DNA of 64,000 nucleotides from Curtobacterium aurantiacum (lineage in GTDB: Bacteria; Actinomycetota; Actinomycetes; Actinomycetales; Microbacteriaceae). Each line of letters begins with the position of its first letter. The first letter of the stretch is position 1. This document shows positions 35,205-44,900 of the stretch, one piece after another. The translations under genes were made by a program, and so were the position numbers. The notes under the pieces were generated by a model, which saw only the letters and a list, made by a program, of their open reading frames with translations, made no database searches and had not been told where the DNA came from. The stretch covers positions 124,001-188,000 of the forward strand of contig NZ_JAHEWN010000005.1 of assembly GCF_018598555.1 (NCBI RefSeq), read 5' to 3'.

Positions 35205-36278
35205 ATGCCCGAGCTCCCCGTCGTGTTCGAAGTCGGCTCGATGATCGCGCTGGTCGCGATCCTCCTCGCCGACCTGCTCATCGTCGCGCGCCGCCCGCAC
35301 GTGCCGACGCTGCGTGAATCCGGCATCTGGGTGGGCATCTACGTCGGGCTCGCCCTGATCTTCGCGGTCCTGATGCTGGTCTTCGCCGACGGTGACTCGG
35401 CCGGGCAGTTCCTGGCGGGCTGGCTGACGGAGTACAGCCTGAGCATCGACAACCTGTTCGTGTTCGTGATCATCATGGCGCGCTTCTCGGTGCCGAAGAA
35501 GATCCAGCAAGAGGTGCTGTTGCTCGGCATCATCATCGCGCTCGTGCTCCGCGGGATCTTCATCCTGGTCGGCGCGCAGCTCATCGAGAACTTCTCGTGG
35601 ATCTTCTACATCTTCGGCGCCTGGCTGATCTGGACGGCGATCCAGCAGCTCCGCGGCGAGGACGAGGACGAGCAGAAGGACACCTTCGTCGTCCGGCTGC
35701 TGCGCCGTCGAGTCCGTCTCACCGACACGTACGACGGCATGAAGTTCCGCACCCACCACGACGGTGTCCGGCACTTCACGCCGCTGCTCATCGTGCTCAT
35801 CGCGATCGGCACCACCGACCTGTTGTTCGCGCTCGACTCGATCCCGGCGATCTTCGGCATCACCGAGAGCCCCTTCATCGTGTTCACCGCGAACGTCTTC
35901 GCGCTGATGGGCCTGCGCCAGCTCTACTTCCTGCTCGGCGGACTGCTCGAGCGTCTGGTCTACCTGAAGTACGGCATCGCCGTGATCCTGGCCTTCATCG
36001 GCGTGAAGCTCGTCCTGCACGCGCTGCACGACAACGAGCTGCCGTTCCTGAACGGTGGCGACCACATCGCGTGGGCGCCGGAGATCAACACGTGGGTGTC
36101 CCTGCTGGTGATCGTCGCGGCGATGGCCGTGTCGACGCTGGCGAGCCTCGTCCGGATGCGCGGGGAGACCCCGGCGAACGACGACGACGCCGTGACCGCA
36201 GACGACGCAGCGGCCGACGACGCAGCGGCGGTCGACCAGCACCGCTCCGACGAGGAACGTGCTCGCACCGTCGACTGA
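35205..36278 (+). CDS. TerC-family integral membrane protein
   Basis: A 357-residue membrane protein with about nine helices. Conserved TerC features are YSLSIDNLFVFVIIMARF, FALDSIPAIFGIT and a second pair of acidic residues in membrane helices (ADLLIVARR). The family is linked to metal (Mn/Ca) export and tellurite resistance. An acidic tail (DDDAVTADDAAADDAAA) ends the protein. AAGGAAGG precedes the ATG. The stop directly abuts the stop of the convergent bacteriocin-transporter ATPase gene, with no bases between. Confidence 0.92.
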   Translation: MPELPVVFEVGSMIALVAILLADLLIVARRPHVPTLRESGIWVGIYVGLALIFAVLMLVFADGDSAGQFLAGWLTEYSLSIDNLFVFVIIMARFSVPKKIQQEVLLLGIIIALVLRGIFILVGAQLIENFSWIFYIFGAWLIWTAIQQLRGEDEDEQKDTFVVRLLRRRVRLTDTYDGMKFRTHHDGVRHFTPLLIVLIAIGTTDLLFALDSIPAIFGITESPFIVFTANVFALMGLRQLYFLLGGLLERLVYLKYGIAVILAFIGVKLVLHALHDNELPFLNGGDHIAWAPEINTWVSLLVIVAAMAVSTLASLVRMRGETPANDDDAVTADDAAADDAAAVDQHRSDEERARTVD

Positions 36279-36935
36279 TCACCGCCCGGTCGTCGTGAGT
36301 TCGAGGCACTCATCGGCCCAGCGCGCCACGGCCGGATCGTGGGTCGCGACGACGACTGCAGCCCCAGCCTCGCGGAGCGTCGACAGCTGATGGATGATCG
36401 CTGCTCCCGTCGCTTCGTCGAGTGCTGCCGTCGGTTCGTCCGCGAACACCACCTCGGGCTGTCGTATGAGGAGCCGCGCGATGGCCAGACGCTGGCGCTC
36501 ACCCCCGCTCAGCGTGTGCGTCCGTGTCCGTTCTGATCTGGCGATCTCGACCCGCTCGAGTGCTGATCGTCGGACCTGTCGGCGATCAGCGTGCCGGATG
36601 GGCGACCCGATGAACGCGACGTCGAGGTTCTGACGCACGGTCCAGTTGTCCTCGAGCGCGCCGTTCTGGAACAGGTGCCCGACGGTCGATCGGTAGAGCT
36701 GTGTCCGCCGCCGCGCGGTGACCCGGGTCACGTCTTCGCCGTGCAGTCGGATCTCGCCGCCGTCGACCCGCTCCAGCAGGCCGAGGCACCGCAACAACGT
36801 GGACTTGCCGCTCCCGCTGCGCCCGGTGACGGCCAGCGCGGATCCGGCAGGAACGGTGAGGCTCACTCCTTCGAGGAGCGCATGGGAGCCGTGTGATCGT
36901 CGGATACCGCTCGCGGAGAGGACCGGACTGTGCAT
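36279..36935 (-). CDS. Lactococcin-972-associated ABC transporter ATPase
   Basis: A 218-residue MacB/LolD-like ATPase. Walker A GRSGSGKST is at residues 38-46, the signature is LSGGERQRLAIARLL and Walker B is VVFADEPTAALD. It lies 16 bp downstream of the large membrane subunit on the same strand, the standard gene order of lactococcin-972-type loci (bacteriocin, integral membrane protein, ATPase). Such transporters are thought to give immunity or secretion. It is the last gene of the operon. Confidence 0.9.
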   Translation of the reverse strand: MHSPVLSASGIRRSHGSHALLEGVSLTVPAGSALAVTGRSGSGKSTLLRCLGLLERVDGGEIRLHGEDVTRVTARRRTQLYRSTVGHLFQNGALEDNWTVRQNLDVAFIGSPIRHADRRQVRRSALERVEIARSERTRTHTLSGGERQRLAIARLLIRQPEVVFADEPTAALDEATGAAIIHQLSTLREAGAAVVVATHDPAVARWADECLELTTTGR

Positions 36936-36951
36936 GGGGTTGCTTTCTCGT

Positions 36952-38928
36952 TCAGGGACGACTCGTGGCGCGGGTGCGGCGAGCGGTGCGGAAGATCGCG
37001 GTCGCCGCGATGACGATGACCACGTCGAGCGCGACGCAGCCGATGGCTGTGACCCGGTCCGGCTCCCGACCGACCAGCAGGGCTCCGGCCGTGACGAGCG
37101 CGGCGACCGGGAGCGCGAGCAGGCCTGCCGTCACACGGACGGCGGACATCCCGTGCGTCCAGGAGATCGTCGCGCGGCGGTGGCCGATCATCGTCACTGC
37201 TCGGGCGGTCACCGCAGCGGAAGCGGCGAGCCCGAGGACGAGGACCCCCATCGCGGCGAGGTCCTGGTGCAGGTCGCGATCGATCACCGTGGACCGGTAG
37301 GAGACCGGGTCACGGAGCGGCTCGATGGTCGCCACGCTCTCCGTCAGGCGGTGCTGCTCGAGGTCGGACCGGAGTCCGACGGGGTCGGTGAAGACGACTT
37401 CCCCGGTCGTCATGTTCGAGATGATGAAGTTCTCGGAGACGGACGGTGTGGCCGACGGCAGGACCGCGACGACTGCGTCGCTCTGTGTGCTGGTCGCACC
37501 GAGGTCGTCGGTCGCGTAGGTGAACACGCGTTGCGCCTCCATCGGCCGGAGGTCGAGCTCGATGGCGGTGGGGATCCTGCTCGGATCGGCCGAGTTGCTG
37601 CGCTGGAAGCGCAGGAACGCACGCCATGCCTCTTGGTCGGACGCCGTGACCGCCGCGCCCTCGGGCACGAGCAACGTGAGCGCGCGCGGGTCGAGGTCCG
37701 CAGGCAGGAGGCGGGTCCCAGCATGTGACCGCAGCGTCTGCTCCACGAGGTACTGCGCGTTGACGATCACGACGTTGCCCGCGTCGGGGTCGTGACTCGA
37801 GCGATCTGCCGCGATCGCGTGGTCGGCGAGGACGGCGCTGCCGGCTCGGTCGAGGCGGTCGTACATCGCTGCCAGTTCAGGTTGTGCTGCATCGAGTTCG
37901 CTGTTCGACGACTCGAAGGTGAGCCGGACGTCCTCGAGCGACGGGGCCCACATGCTCCGTTCGGCAGCGTCGTCACGAGCCAGGGTGATGCTCGCGCTGG
38001 CGGATGCGGCTGCTGCCGTCGAGAGCGCGAGGACGAGGACGTTGCTGACCAACGACACGGTGAGCACACGTTTCCAGGGCCGTGCACCGTCGATCCCGCG
38101 CGTCACCGACCCGGACGTGCAGACTGCGGCCACGAGGGCAGCGGCAGCGGCGAAGGCGATCGTGCCCGTCAGGACGACTGCGCCGGCCCCGAGGAACAGG
38201 TCGAGCCGATCAGGTCGTCCGCCGAGCGCGAGGAGCGCGACGGACAGGGCGAGGCCTCCCGCTCCGGTCGCTGCGATCGCGGAGGACAGCACGCCGAGGT
38301 CCCTGCCGACGGACGCGCTGGTCGGTCGACCGAACACCGTGGTGACGGAGCGGATGTTCCGCCGAGATCCTTGCCACGCGACAGCTCCGACGACGATGAC
38401 GAGGAGCATCGTGCCGCTGATCGGGACGAGCGGGGCTTCCGACGTCGCCCAGAGCAGGAGCGACATCGGCGAGAGTGGGTGCACGGTCACCGTGACGCCC
38501 TCGGCGGTGAGCGCCGATGCGAAATCCCTGGCTGCTCCGGTCCCCGCGTCGGTCAGGTAGGTCCCGTTGATGCGGTTGGACGGGAGGTCCGAGAACGGAC
38601 GGAACCGGGTCACGAGGGTCGGATCGAACCCGGGGACGTCGTCCTGCGAGAGCTGGAACGTCCTCGCCGCGTCGGGGTTGACCACGTACTCGTGCCGCAC
38701 CACGCCCGACGACCCCTCGGTCCTCGACTCCTTGAGGACGGACATGTCGTGCGCGGCGGCTGCGCGTTCGACGAGCGCTCGGAACGAAGCGGAGTGCGAC
38801 GACGGGTGGTCCCACACCGTGATCACGTCGGTCGAACCAGCTGGTGCGAGCTCATCGAGCACCTGCACGAGGAGGAACGTGATGCCGAGGACCAGGGCGA
38901 CGGTGCCCCCGACGAAGAGACGGAACAT
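36952..38928 (-). CDS. Bacteriocin-associated integral membrane protein (immunity/transport permease)
   Basis: A 658-residue protein. One N-terminal helix (LFVGGTVALVLGITFLLVQVL), a first external domain (about residues 30-160), a central group of about four helices (160-320), a second external domain (330-540) and three C-terminal helices (about 560-650) follow one another. This layout matches the bacteriocin-associated DUF1430/MacB-like permeases found next to lactococcin-972 genes. It starts 18 bp after the bacteriocin stop and is followed by the ATPase, so the three genes form one operon. Confidence 0.85.
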   Translation of the reverse strand: MFRLFVGGTVALVLGITFLLVQVLDELAPAGSTDVITVWDHPSSHSASFRALVERAAAAHDMSVLKESRTEGSSGVVRHEYVVNPDAARTFQLSQDDVPGFDPTLVTRFRPFSDLPSNRINGTYLTDAGTGAARDFASALTAEGVTVTVHPLSPMSLLLWATSEAPLVPISGTMLLVIVVGAVAWQGSRRNIRSVTTVFGRPTSASVGRDLGVLSSAIAATGAGGLALSVALLALGGRPDRLDLFLGAGAVVLTGTIAFAAAAALVAAVCTSGSVTRGIDGARPWKRVLTVSLVSNVLVLALSTAAAASASASITLARDDAAERSMWAPSLEDVRLTFESSNSELDAAQPELAAMYDRLDRAGSAVLADHAIAADRSSHDPDAGNVVIVNAQYLVEQTLRSHAGTRLLPADLDPRALTLLVPEGAAVTASDQEAWRAFLRFQRSNSADPSRIPTAIELDLRPMEAQRVFTYATDDLGATSTQSDAVVAVLPSATPSVSENFIISNMTTGEVVFTDPVGLRSDLEQHRLTESVATIEPLRDPVSYRSTVIDRDLHQDLAAMGVLVLGLAASAAVTARAVTMIGHRRATISWTHGMSAVRVTAGLLALPVAALVTAGALLVGREPDRVTAIGCVALDVVIVIAATAIFRTARRTRATSRP

Positions 38929-38946
38929 GAGCCCGACAGCGATGTG

Positions 38947-39336
38947 TTACCGGACGAACCGGTAGTAGGCGTGGTTGCCGGCGTAGGTCTTCCGGATCGA
39001 CGACTTGGCGGTCGCTCCACCGGCGGTGTCCCTGCTCCGAGAGAGGTTCCCGGCACCGTTCTCGACCGACGATCCGTGCTTGCGGGTCTTGTGGTAGAAG
39101 TTCGAGTAGGCCGTGTTGTTCGCCCCGTTGGTCCCGTAGCTCCAGCTCCCACCACCCTCCGGCGTGATCGTGTACGACGGGGTGATCGCGCCGCCTCCGG
39201 GAATGGGTGCACCGTGCTCCTCGACCGCCACGTCGGCCGCCCTGACGACAGGCGTTCCCGCGTGGGCGACGGAGGGGGAAGCGAATGAGCCAGCCGTGAG
39301 GACGGCTGCCAGGACAGTGGCGAATCGAGCGTTCAT
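38947..39336 (-). CDS. Lactococcin 972 family bacteriocin precursor
   Basis: A 129-residue secreted peptide precursor. A Sec signal peptide ends at SVAHA-G (residue 26). A spacer of about 33 residues precedes the lactococcin-972-like domain (about 61-129): GGSWSYGTNG, TAYSNFYHKTRKHGSSV, then RDTAGGATAKSSIRKTYAGNHAYYRF. These match the WxxG, AYSNYHH and K-T-H-x-x-x-V features of lactococcin 972, which binds lipid II and blocks septum formation in related cells. The start is the ATG at 39336; the ribosome site is weak. Confidence 0.9.
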   Translation of the reverse strand: MNARFATVLAAVLTAGSFASPSVAHAGTPVVRAADVAVEEHGAPIPGGGAITPSYTITPEGGGSWSYGTNGANNTAYSNFYHKTRKHGSSVENGAGNLSRSRDTAGGATAKSSIRKTYAGNHAYYRFVR

Positions 39337-39438
39337 GGTGCTCAAATATGCCGGTGAAATGCCAGATGCACAACCCGTAGTCGGACCTCGCAGAAAACCG
39401 GTTTGAACGATCCGCCCTGCCGTCTCGTCGTTGAGGGT

Positions 39439-40128
39439 ATGGCACTCCGCAAACGAACCAAGGTCATCATCGGGATCTCCGCCGGCGTCGTCGTCGTGGC
39501 GGCAGCAGCCGTCATCGCCGGCCCGGTCATCTACGCGAACACCGTCAACGGCCAGGCCGCCGCAGCACCCTCGCTGTCGGCGTCCTCGTCCGGCACCCTC
39601 GACGCGAAGGACGCCGACGGCACCTGGACCAGCAAGGGCACCTCGTACGCCGGGTACCGGGTGCACGAGGTCCTGCAGGGGAATGATGTGAACGTGGTCG
39701 GTCGCACGAAGGACGTCAAGGGCACCGCCGTCGTCGACGGCGGCTCCCTCACCAAGGCGACCGTCACCGTCCAGGTCGGCAAGATCACCACGCCCGAAGC
39801 CGCCCGCGACGAGTACTTCCGCTCCACCGCGCTGCAGACCGACAAGTACCCGACGGCGACGTTCGAGCTCACGAAGCCCATCGACGTCACGAAGGCGCTC
39901 GACGGTTCCACGCAGGACGTCACCCTCACCGGCACGATGGACCTGCACGGCGTCGAGAAGCCGGTCACGGCCGACGCCCAGGTCGCGGTCGGCAAGGGCG
40001 GGACCGTCCAGGTCGCCGGCACCGTGCCGATCACCTTCGCCGACTACGGCGTGAAGGCCCCCTCGCTCGGCTTCGTCACCGTGGACGGGAAGGGCTCCGT
40101 CGAGTTCTCCCTCGACCTCGGGAAGTGA
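39439..40128 (+). CDS. YceI-family exported protein
   Basis: A 229-residue protein with an N-terminal membrane/signal segment (VIIGISAGVVVVAAAAVIAGPVIYA, residues 9-33) and a YceI lipocalin-like domain. The domain shows GTWTSKGTSYAGYRVHEVL, VTVQVGKITTPEAARDEYFRSTALQTDKYP and VTLTGTMDLHGVEKPV. YceI proteins bind isoprenoid-type lipids. The end overlaps the sigma-factor start (GTGA), so it is co-translated with an ECF sigma/anti-sigma pair that may control it. Confidence 0.92.
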   Translation: MALRKRTKVIIGISAGVVVVAAAAVIAGPVIYANTVNGQAAAAPSLSASSSGTLDAKDADGTWTSKGTSYAGYRVHEVLQGNDVNVVGRTKDVKGTAVVDGGSLTKATVTVQVGKITTPEAARDEYFRSTALQTDKYPTATFELTKPIDVTKALDGSTQDVTLTGTMDLHGVEKPVTADAQVAVGKGGTVQVAGTVPITFADYGVKAPSLGFVTVDGKGSVEFSLDLGK

Positions 40129-40640
40129 CCGTGACGAGTCGTTCCGCGGACGAGTTGCTCGCGACGTTGTACCGCGAGCACGGCGACGCGCTCACGCGGT
40201 ACGTCCGGCACCTCACGCGGGACGGCTCGACGGTCGAGGACGTCGTGCAGGAGGCGATGGTCCGCGCCTGGCAGCGTCCGGCCGTGCTCGAACGGGCACC
40301 CGACAGCGCGCGGGCGTGGCTGTTCACGGTGGCGCGCAACCTGGTCGTCGACGAGGCACGGTCGGCACGCAACCGCCGCGAGCGCAGCACCGAACACCAG
40401 GTGGAGCGGATCGAGTCGGACAGCACGGACGCCGTGCTGGACCGGATCGTGGTCGCTGACGCACTCGCGTCGCTGACCCCGGACCACCGCCGCGTGGTGG
40501 TGGACGCGTACTGGCTCGGGCACACGGTGCCGGAGATCGCACGACGACACGACATCCCGGAGGGCACCGCCAAGTCGCGGCTGCACTACGGGCTGCGAGC
40601 CCTCCGGCTCGCCCTGCAGGAACGAGGAGTGACCCGATGA
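40125..40640 (+). CDS. ECF-subfamily RNA polymerase sigma factor
   Basis: A 171-residue sigma-70 family protein. Region 2 covers residues 13-80 (LYREHGDALTRYVRHLTRDGSTVEDVVQEAMVRAW) and region 4 covers about 115-165 (LTPDHRRVVVDAYWLGHTVPEIARRHDIPEGTAKSRLHYGLRAL). The arrangement is close to actinobacterial SigL/SigK-like factors. It overlaps yceI upstream and the anti-sigma gene downstream. The promoter it recognises cannot be read from the window. Confidence 0.93.
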   Translation: MTVTSRSADELLATLYREHGDALTRYVRHLTRDGSTVEDVVQEAMVRAWQRPAVLERAPDSARAWLFTVARNLVVDEARSARNRRERSTEHQVERIESDSTDAVLDRIVVADALASLTPDHRRVVVDAYWLGHTVPEIARRHDIPEGTAKSRLHYGLRALRLALQERGVTR

Positions 40641-41344
40641 GCGACGACAAGTACGCGGAGTGGGATGCGGCGTACGTCCTGGGGTCGCTCCCGGCCGACG
40701 AACGACTCGAGTACGAGCGGCACCTCGAGACGTGCGACCGCTGTGCGGCCGCAGTCGCCGAGCTGGTCGGTCTGCCGGGTCTGCTCGGCAAGCTGCCGGC
40801 CGACCAGGCGATCGAGATCGCAGAACCGGACGGGAGGCCCGACACCGGTTCCGAGAGCGACCTCGCCTCCGTCGCCCACCGCGTCCGACACCGCCGCCGC
40901 CGTCGCCGGGTGTGGGTCGCTGCCACCGCGGGGCTCGCGGTGGTCGCCGCCGTCCTCGGCGGGCTCGCGGTCGGGGCAGCGGGGGAGCGCACCACGGTGC
41001 AGGCCGGTGCCGCTCCGACAGCAGCGGCCACCGCTGACCGGTTCGACATGACCGGCGTGCAGGGACTCGACGTCGAGCTCGCCATCAGTGGCGAGCAGTG
41101 GGGCACCCGTTTCGACTGGGGGTGCTCGTACGGCGGCAAGGAGTGGTCCGCCGACGGCTCGATCCTCTACGACCTCGTGGTCGTCCGGACCGACGGTTCG
41201 GCCCAGACCGTGGGGTCGTGGACGGCTGCCGGTGCCGACGCGCGCGGACTGTCGGCCTCGACCGACATCCCGCGTGACGAGATCAAGAGCGTGCAGGTCC
41301 GGCTGCGCGGTGAGCGCGGCGCGCTCGCCGTCGTCGAGCTCTGA
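40637..41344 (+). CDS. Zinc-binding anti-sigma factor (ZAS, RskA/RslA-like)
   Basis: A 235-residue membrane protein. The N-terminal zinc-binding anti-sigma motif is H29-xxx-C33-xx-C36 (HLETCDRC). A helix near residues 92-115 crosses the membrane, and the C-terminal part is an extracytoplasmic sensor domain with WGTRFDWGCSYGG. It overlaps the sigma gene by ATGA. Release of the sigma factor by proteolysis or oxidation of the zinc site is the expected control. Confidence 0.92.
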   Translation: MSDDKYAEWDAAYVLGSLPADERLEYERHLETCDRCAAAVAELVGLPGLLGKLPADQAIEIAEPDGRPDTGSESDLASVAHRVRHRRRRRRVWVAATAGLAVVAAVLGGLAVGAAGERTTVQAGAAPTAAATADRFDMTGVQGLDVELAISGEQWGTRFDWGCSYGGKEWSADGSILYDLVVVRTDGSAQTVGSWTAAGADARGLSASTDIPRDEIKSVQVRLRGERGALAVVEL

Positions 41345-41374
41345 CGCTCGTCGAACGCTCGCCGGCACCGTGCA

Positions 41375-41851
41375 CTAGCCGGCGTCGGCCTCGTCCGCGT
41401 CGTCCGGGCCGATCGCGTCCTGGACGCGCGCGCTGACGGACCGCAGCGTCTCGGCGTCGGTCCCCACGGGCCTCCAGAACAGGTCCTCCAGCGCACCGGT
41501 GTGCGCTCGGATGCCGGCGAGCACCGCGCGACGACCGTCCGTGGTCATCACCACCCAGCTGCCGCGGCCGTCGCTCGGGCAGTCCGCCCGCTCGACCAGG
41601 CCACGGGAGACCATGCGCGTGACCTGGTGGCTGACGCGCGACTTCTCCCAGCCGATGCCGGCGGCGATGTCCCGGACGCGCAGACGGTGGTCCGGGTCAC
41701 GGTGCAGGCCGATCAGGATCTCGAACTCGGGGATGGAGATCCCGGCTCCGGCCTGCACGGCCTGGTCGAGCGCCCGGTCCAGGCGTCGCCAGACGTCGTG
41801 GTACGCGTCCCAGGTGGCCCAGTCGTGGCCACCGTTGCCCTCCGTCGACAT
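41375..41851 (-). CDS. MarR-family transcriptional regulator
   Basis: A 158-residue winged-helix regulator. The core reads LRVRDIAAGIGWEKSRVSHQVTRMVSRGLVERADCPSDGRGSWVVMTTDG, typical of MarR. The N-terminal helix (WDAYHDVWRRLDRALDQAV) forms the dimer interface. ATG at 41851 is preferred; GTG at 41869 would add six residues. It is divergent from putA with 128 bp between, and may control it. Confidence 0.88.
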   Translation of the reverse strand: MSTEGNGGHDWATWDAYHDVWRRLDRALDQAVQAGAGISIPEFEILIGLHRDPDHRLRVRDIAAGIGWEKSRVSHQVTRMVSRGLVERADCPSDGRGSWVVMTTDGRRAVLAGIRAHTGALEDLFWRPVGTDAETLRSVSARVQDAIGPDDADEADAG

Positions 41852-41979
41852 GCCGACCAGCGTATCCACCGGGCGGACGGTCGGTCCGCGGCGGCAGCGC
41901 TTTCATCCGCTCGGATGACTCCTGGCCGACGTACGGCGCGCTCCGAGGTCGCGTCGGACGTCCGGCATACGATCGGAGG

Positions 41980-44900
41980 ATGCCGAGTGCTCGCCTCCAG
42001 GACACCACCGACGACGCCGTCGCGCTCGTGCGCCGGTGGCTGGCGGCCTCCGCCGGGGTGAAGCCCGACCCGGGTGCGGCTCGTCTGGCCGAGGTCCTGC
42101 GCGACGAGCAGGGCCTCGGCTTCACCCGTGGTTTCGTGGACAAGGTCATCCGCCCCGAAGACCCGCGCGTCGCCGCGCGCAACCTCGAACAGCTGAGCCG
42201 CGACGTCCCCGACTTCCTCGCCTGGTACCTCCGCGGGGCGGTGACCCTCGGTGGCGGCTTCGCCACCATGGCGCCGTGGGCCGTGATCCCCACCGCGCGC
42301 CGGATCCTGCGCCGGATGACGGGGCACCTGGTGATCGACGCGAGCACCAGCAAGCTCGGGCCGGCCCTCGCCAAGGTGCGCGGGCCGGGCACCCGGCTCA
42401 ACGTCAACCTGCTCGGCGAAGCCGTCCTCGGCACTGCCGAGAGCGACCGCCGCCTGCAGGGCACCATGGACCTGCTCGCCCGCGACGACGTCGACCACGT
42501 GTCGATCAAGGTCAGCTCGGTCGTGCCACAGACGTCGGCGTGGGCCTTCGACCAGACGGTCGAGCGCGTCGTCGACCGACTCGTCCCGCTGTACCGCTCC
42601 GCCGCGGCGCCGATGGCCTCCGGCCGACCCGCCAAGTTCATCAACCTCGACATCGAGGAGTACCGCGACCTCGACGTCACCCTCGCCGTGTTCCGGGCGC
42701 TGCTCGACCGTGACGAGTTCGCCGACCTGCCGGCCGGCATCGTGCTGCAGGCCTACCTGCCCGACGCCGCGGGAGCACTCGACGCGCTGACCGAGTGGGC
42801 GCAGGAACGCCGGGCGCGCGGCGGAGCCCCGATCACGGTGCGGCTCGTCAAGGGCGCGAACCTCGCCATGGAGCACGTCGACGCGATCCTGCACGGGTGG
42901 CCCCTCGCCACCTGGGGCAGCAAGCGCGAGACCGACACGGCCTACCTGCGGATGCTCGACGCCGCGCTGACGCCGGAGCGCACCGACGCCGTGCGCATCG
43001 GGGTCGCCGGGCACAACCTGTTCGACCTCGCCACCGCGTGGGTGCTCGCGCAGCGCCGCGGGGTCACCGACGCCGTCGACGTCGAGATGCTGCTCGGCAT
43101 GGCGTCGACGCACGCGCAGGCCGTCCGTGCCGACGTCGGGCAGATCCTGCTCTACACGCCCGTCGTGCAGCCGGACGAGTTCGACTCCGCCATCGCGTAC
43201 CTCGCCCGTCGCCTGCAGGAGAGCGCGAGCCCCGAGAACTTCATCGCCGCCGCGTCCGACATCGACCACGACGCCAGCGTGTTCGAGCGGGAGCACGCCC
43301 GGTACCTGGCGTCCGTCGCGGCGCTCGACGAGCCCGTCCCCGCGAGCCACCGCACGCAGGACCGCCACCGTGCGCTCGGCGAACCCGTCCTGCGGGACGC
43401 GTTCCGCAACGCCCCGGACACCGACCCGTCCGTCGCCGCCAACCGTGCGTGGGCGCTCGACGTCCTTCGCCGGGTGCCGCGCTCGCAGCTGGGTGCGCAG
43501 ACGATCCGCGGCGCGAAGGTCGCCGACCGCTCGAAGCTCGAACGGATCATGGCCCGCACGGCCCAGGCCGGTGTGAACTGGGGGCGGCAGGACCCGTCCG
43601 ACCGCGCCGAACTCCTCGACCTCATCGGACACGAACTCGAGACCCGCCGGGCCGACCTGATCGAGGTGATGGCTGCCGAGACCGGCAAGACCTTCGCCGA
43701 GGCCGACACCGAGGTCACCGGGGCCGTCGACGCCGCCCACTACTACGCCGAGAGCGCCCGTCGCCTGGGCGACATCGAGGGCGCGCAGTACGTGCCGCCG
43801 CGGCTGACCGTCGTCGTGCCGCCGTGGAACTTCCCCGTCGCGATCCCCGCCGGGGGTGTGCTGGCGGCACTGGCTGCGGGCAGCGGTGTCGTGCTGAAGC
43901 CCGCGCCCGAGGCCAAGCGCTCCGGTGCGGTGCTCGCCGACGTGCTCTGGGACGCCGGGGTGCCGCACTCGCTGCTGCAGCTCGTCGACCTGGCCGAGGA
44001 CGAACTCGGCCGCGACCTCATCGGCCACCCCACCGTCGACCGCATCATCCTCACCGGCTCGTCCGACACCGCCCGCTCGTTCCGCTGGTGGCGCGCCGGC
44101 CTGCCGCTCACCGCCGAGACGAGCGGCAAGAACGCGATCGTCGTCACGCCGAGCGCCGACCTCGACCTGGCGGTGCAGGACATCGTGCAGTCCGCGTTCG
44201 GGCACGCGGGACAGCAGTGCTCGGCGGCGTCCCTCGTGATCCTGGTCGGGTCGGTCGGCGAGAGCGAGCGGTTCCAGCGGCAGCTCGTCGACGCCACCCG
44301 CACACTCCGGGTCGCGTGGCCCGACGACCCCACGGCGCAGGTCGGCCCGCTCATCGCCGAACCGCAGGGCAAGCTGCGCCGGGGCCTGACCGAGCTCGGG
44401 CCGGGGGAGTCCTGGCTCGTGCAGCCCGAGGCGGTCGACGACTCCGGCCGGCTCTGGTCGCCGGGCATCCGCGACGGCGTCCGCCCCGGCAGCGACTTCC
44501 ACCAGACCGAGTTCTTCGGCCCGGTGCTCGGCATCATGCGCGCCGAGACCCTCGAGCAGGCGATCGCGATCCAGAACGGCACCGACTTCGGGCTGACGGC
44601 GGGCATCCACTCGCTCGACGTGGACGAGGTGTCCGAGTGGCTCGCCCGGGTCCGTGCCGGCAACCTGTCCGTCAACCGCGGCATCACCGGTGCCGTCGTG
44701 GGACGCCAGCCGTTCGGCGGCTGGAAGGGCTCCTCGGTCGGCACCGGCACCAAGGCCGGCGGCCCGATGTACGTCGCCGCGCTCGGCCGCTGGCTGCCCA
44801 CGCCCCGCACGGTGCACCGGAGCATCCAGCTGCACGGCCTGCCTCCGCGCGTGACCGCCGTCATCGAGGCGGCACGCAGCGGGCTGTCGTTCGAGGAGTT

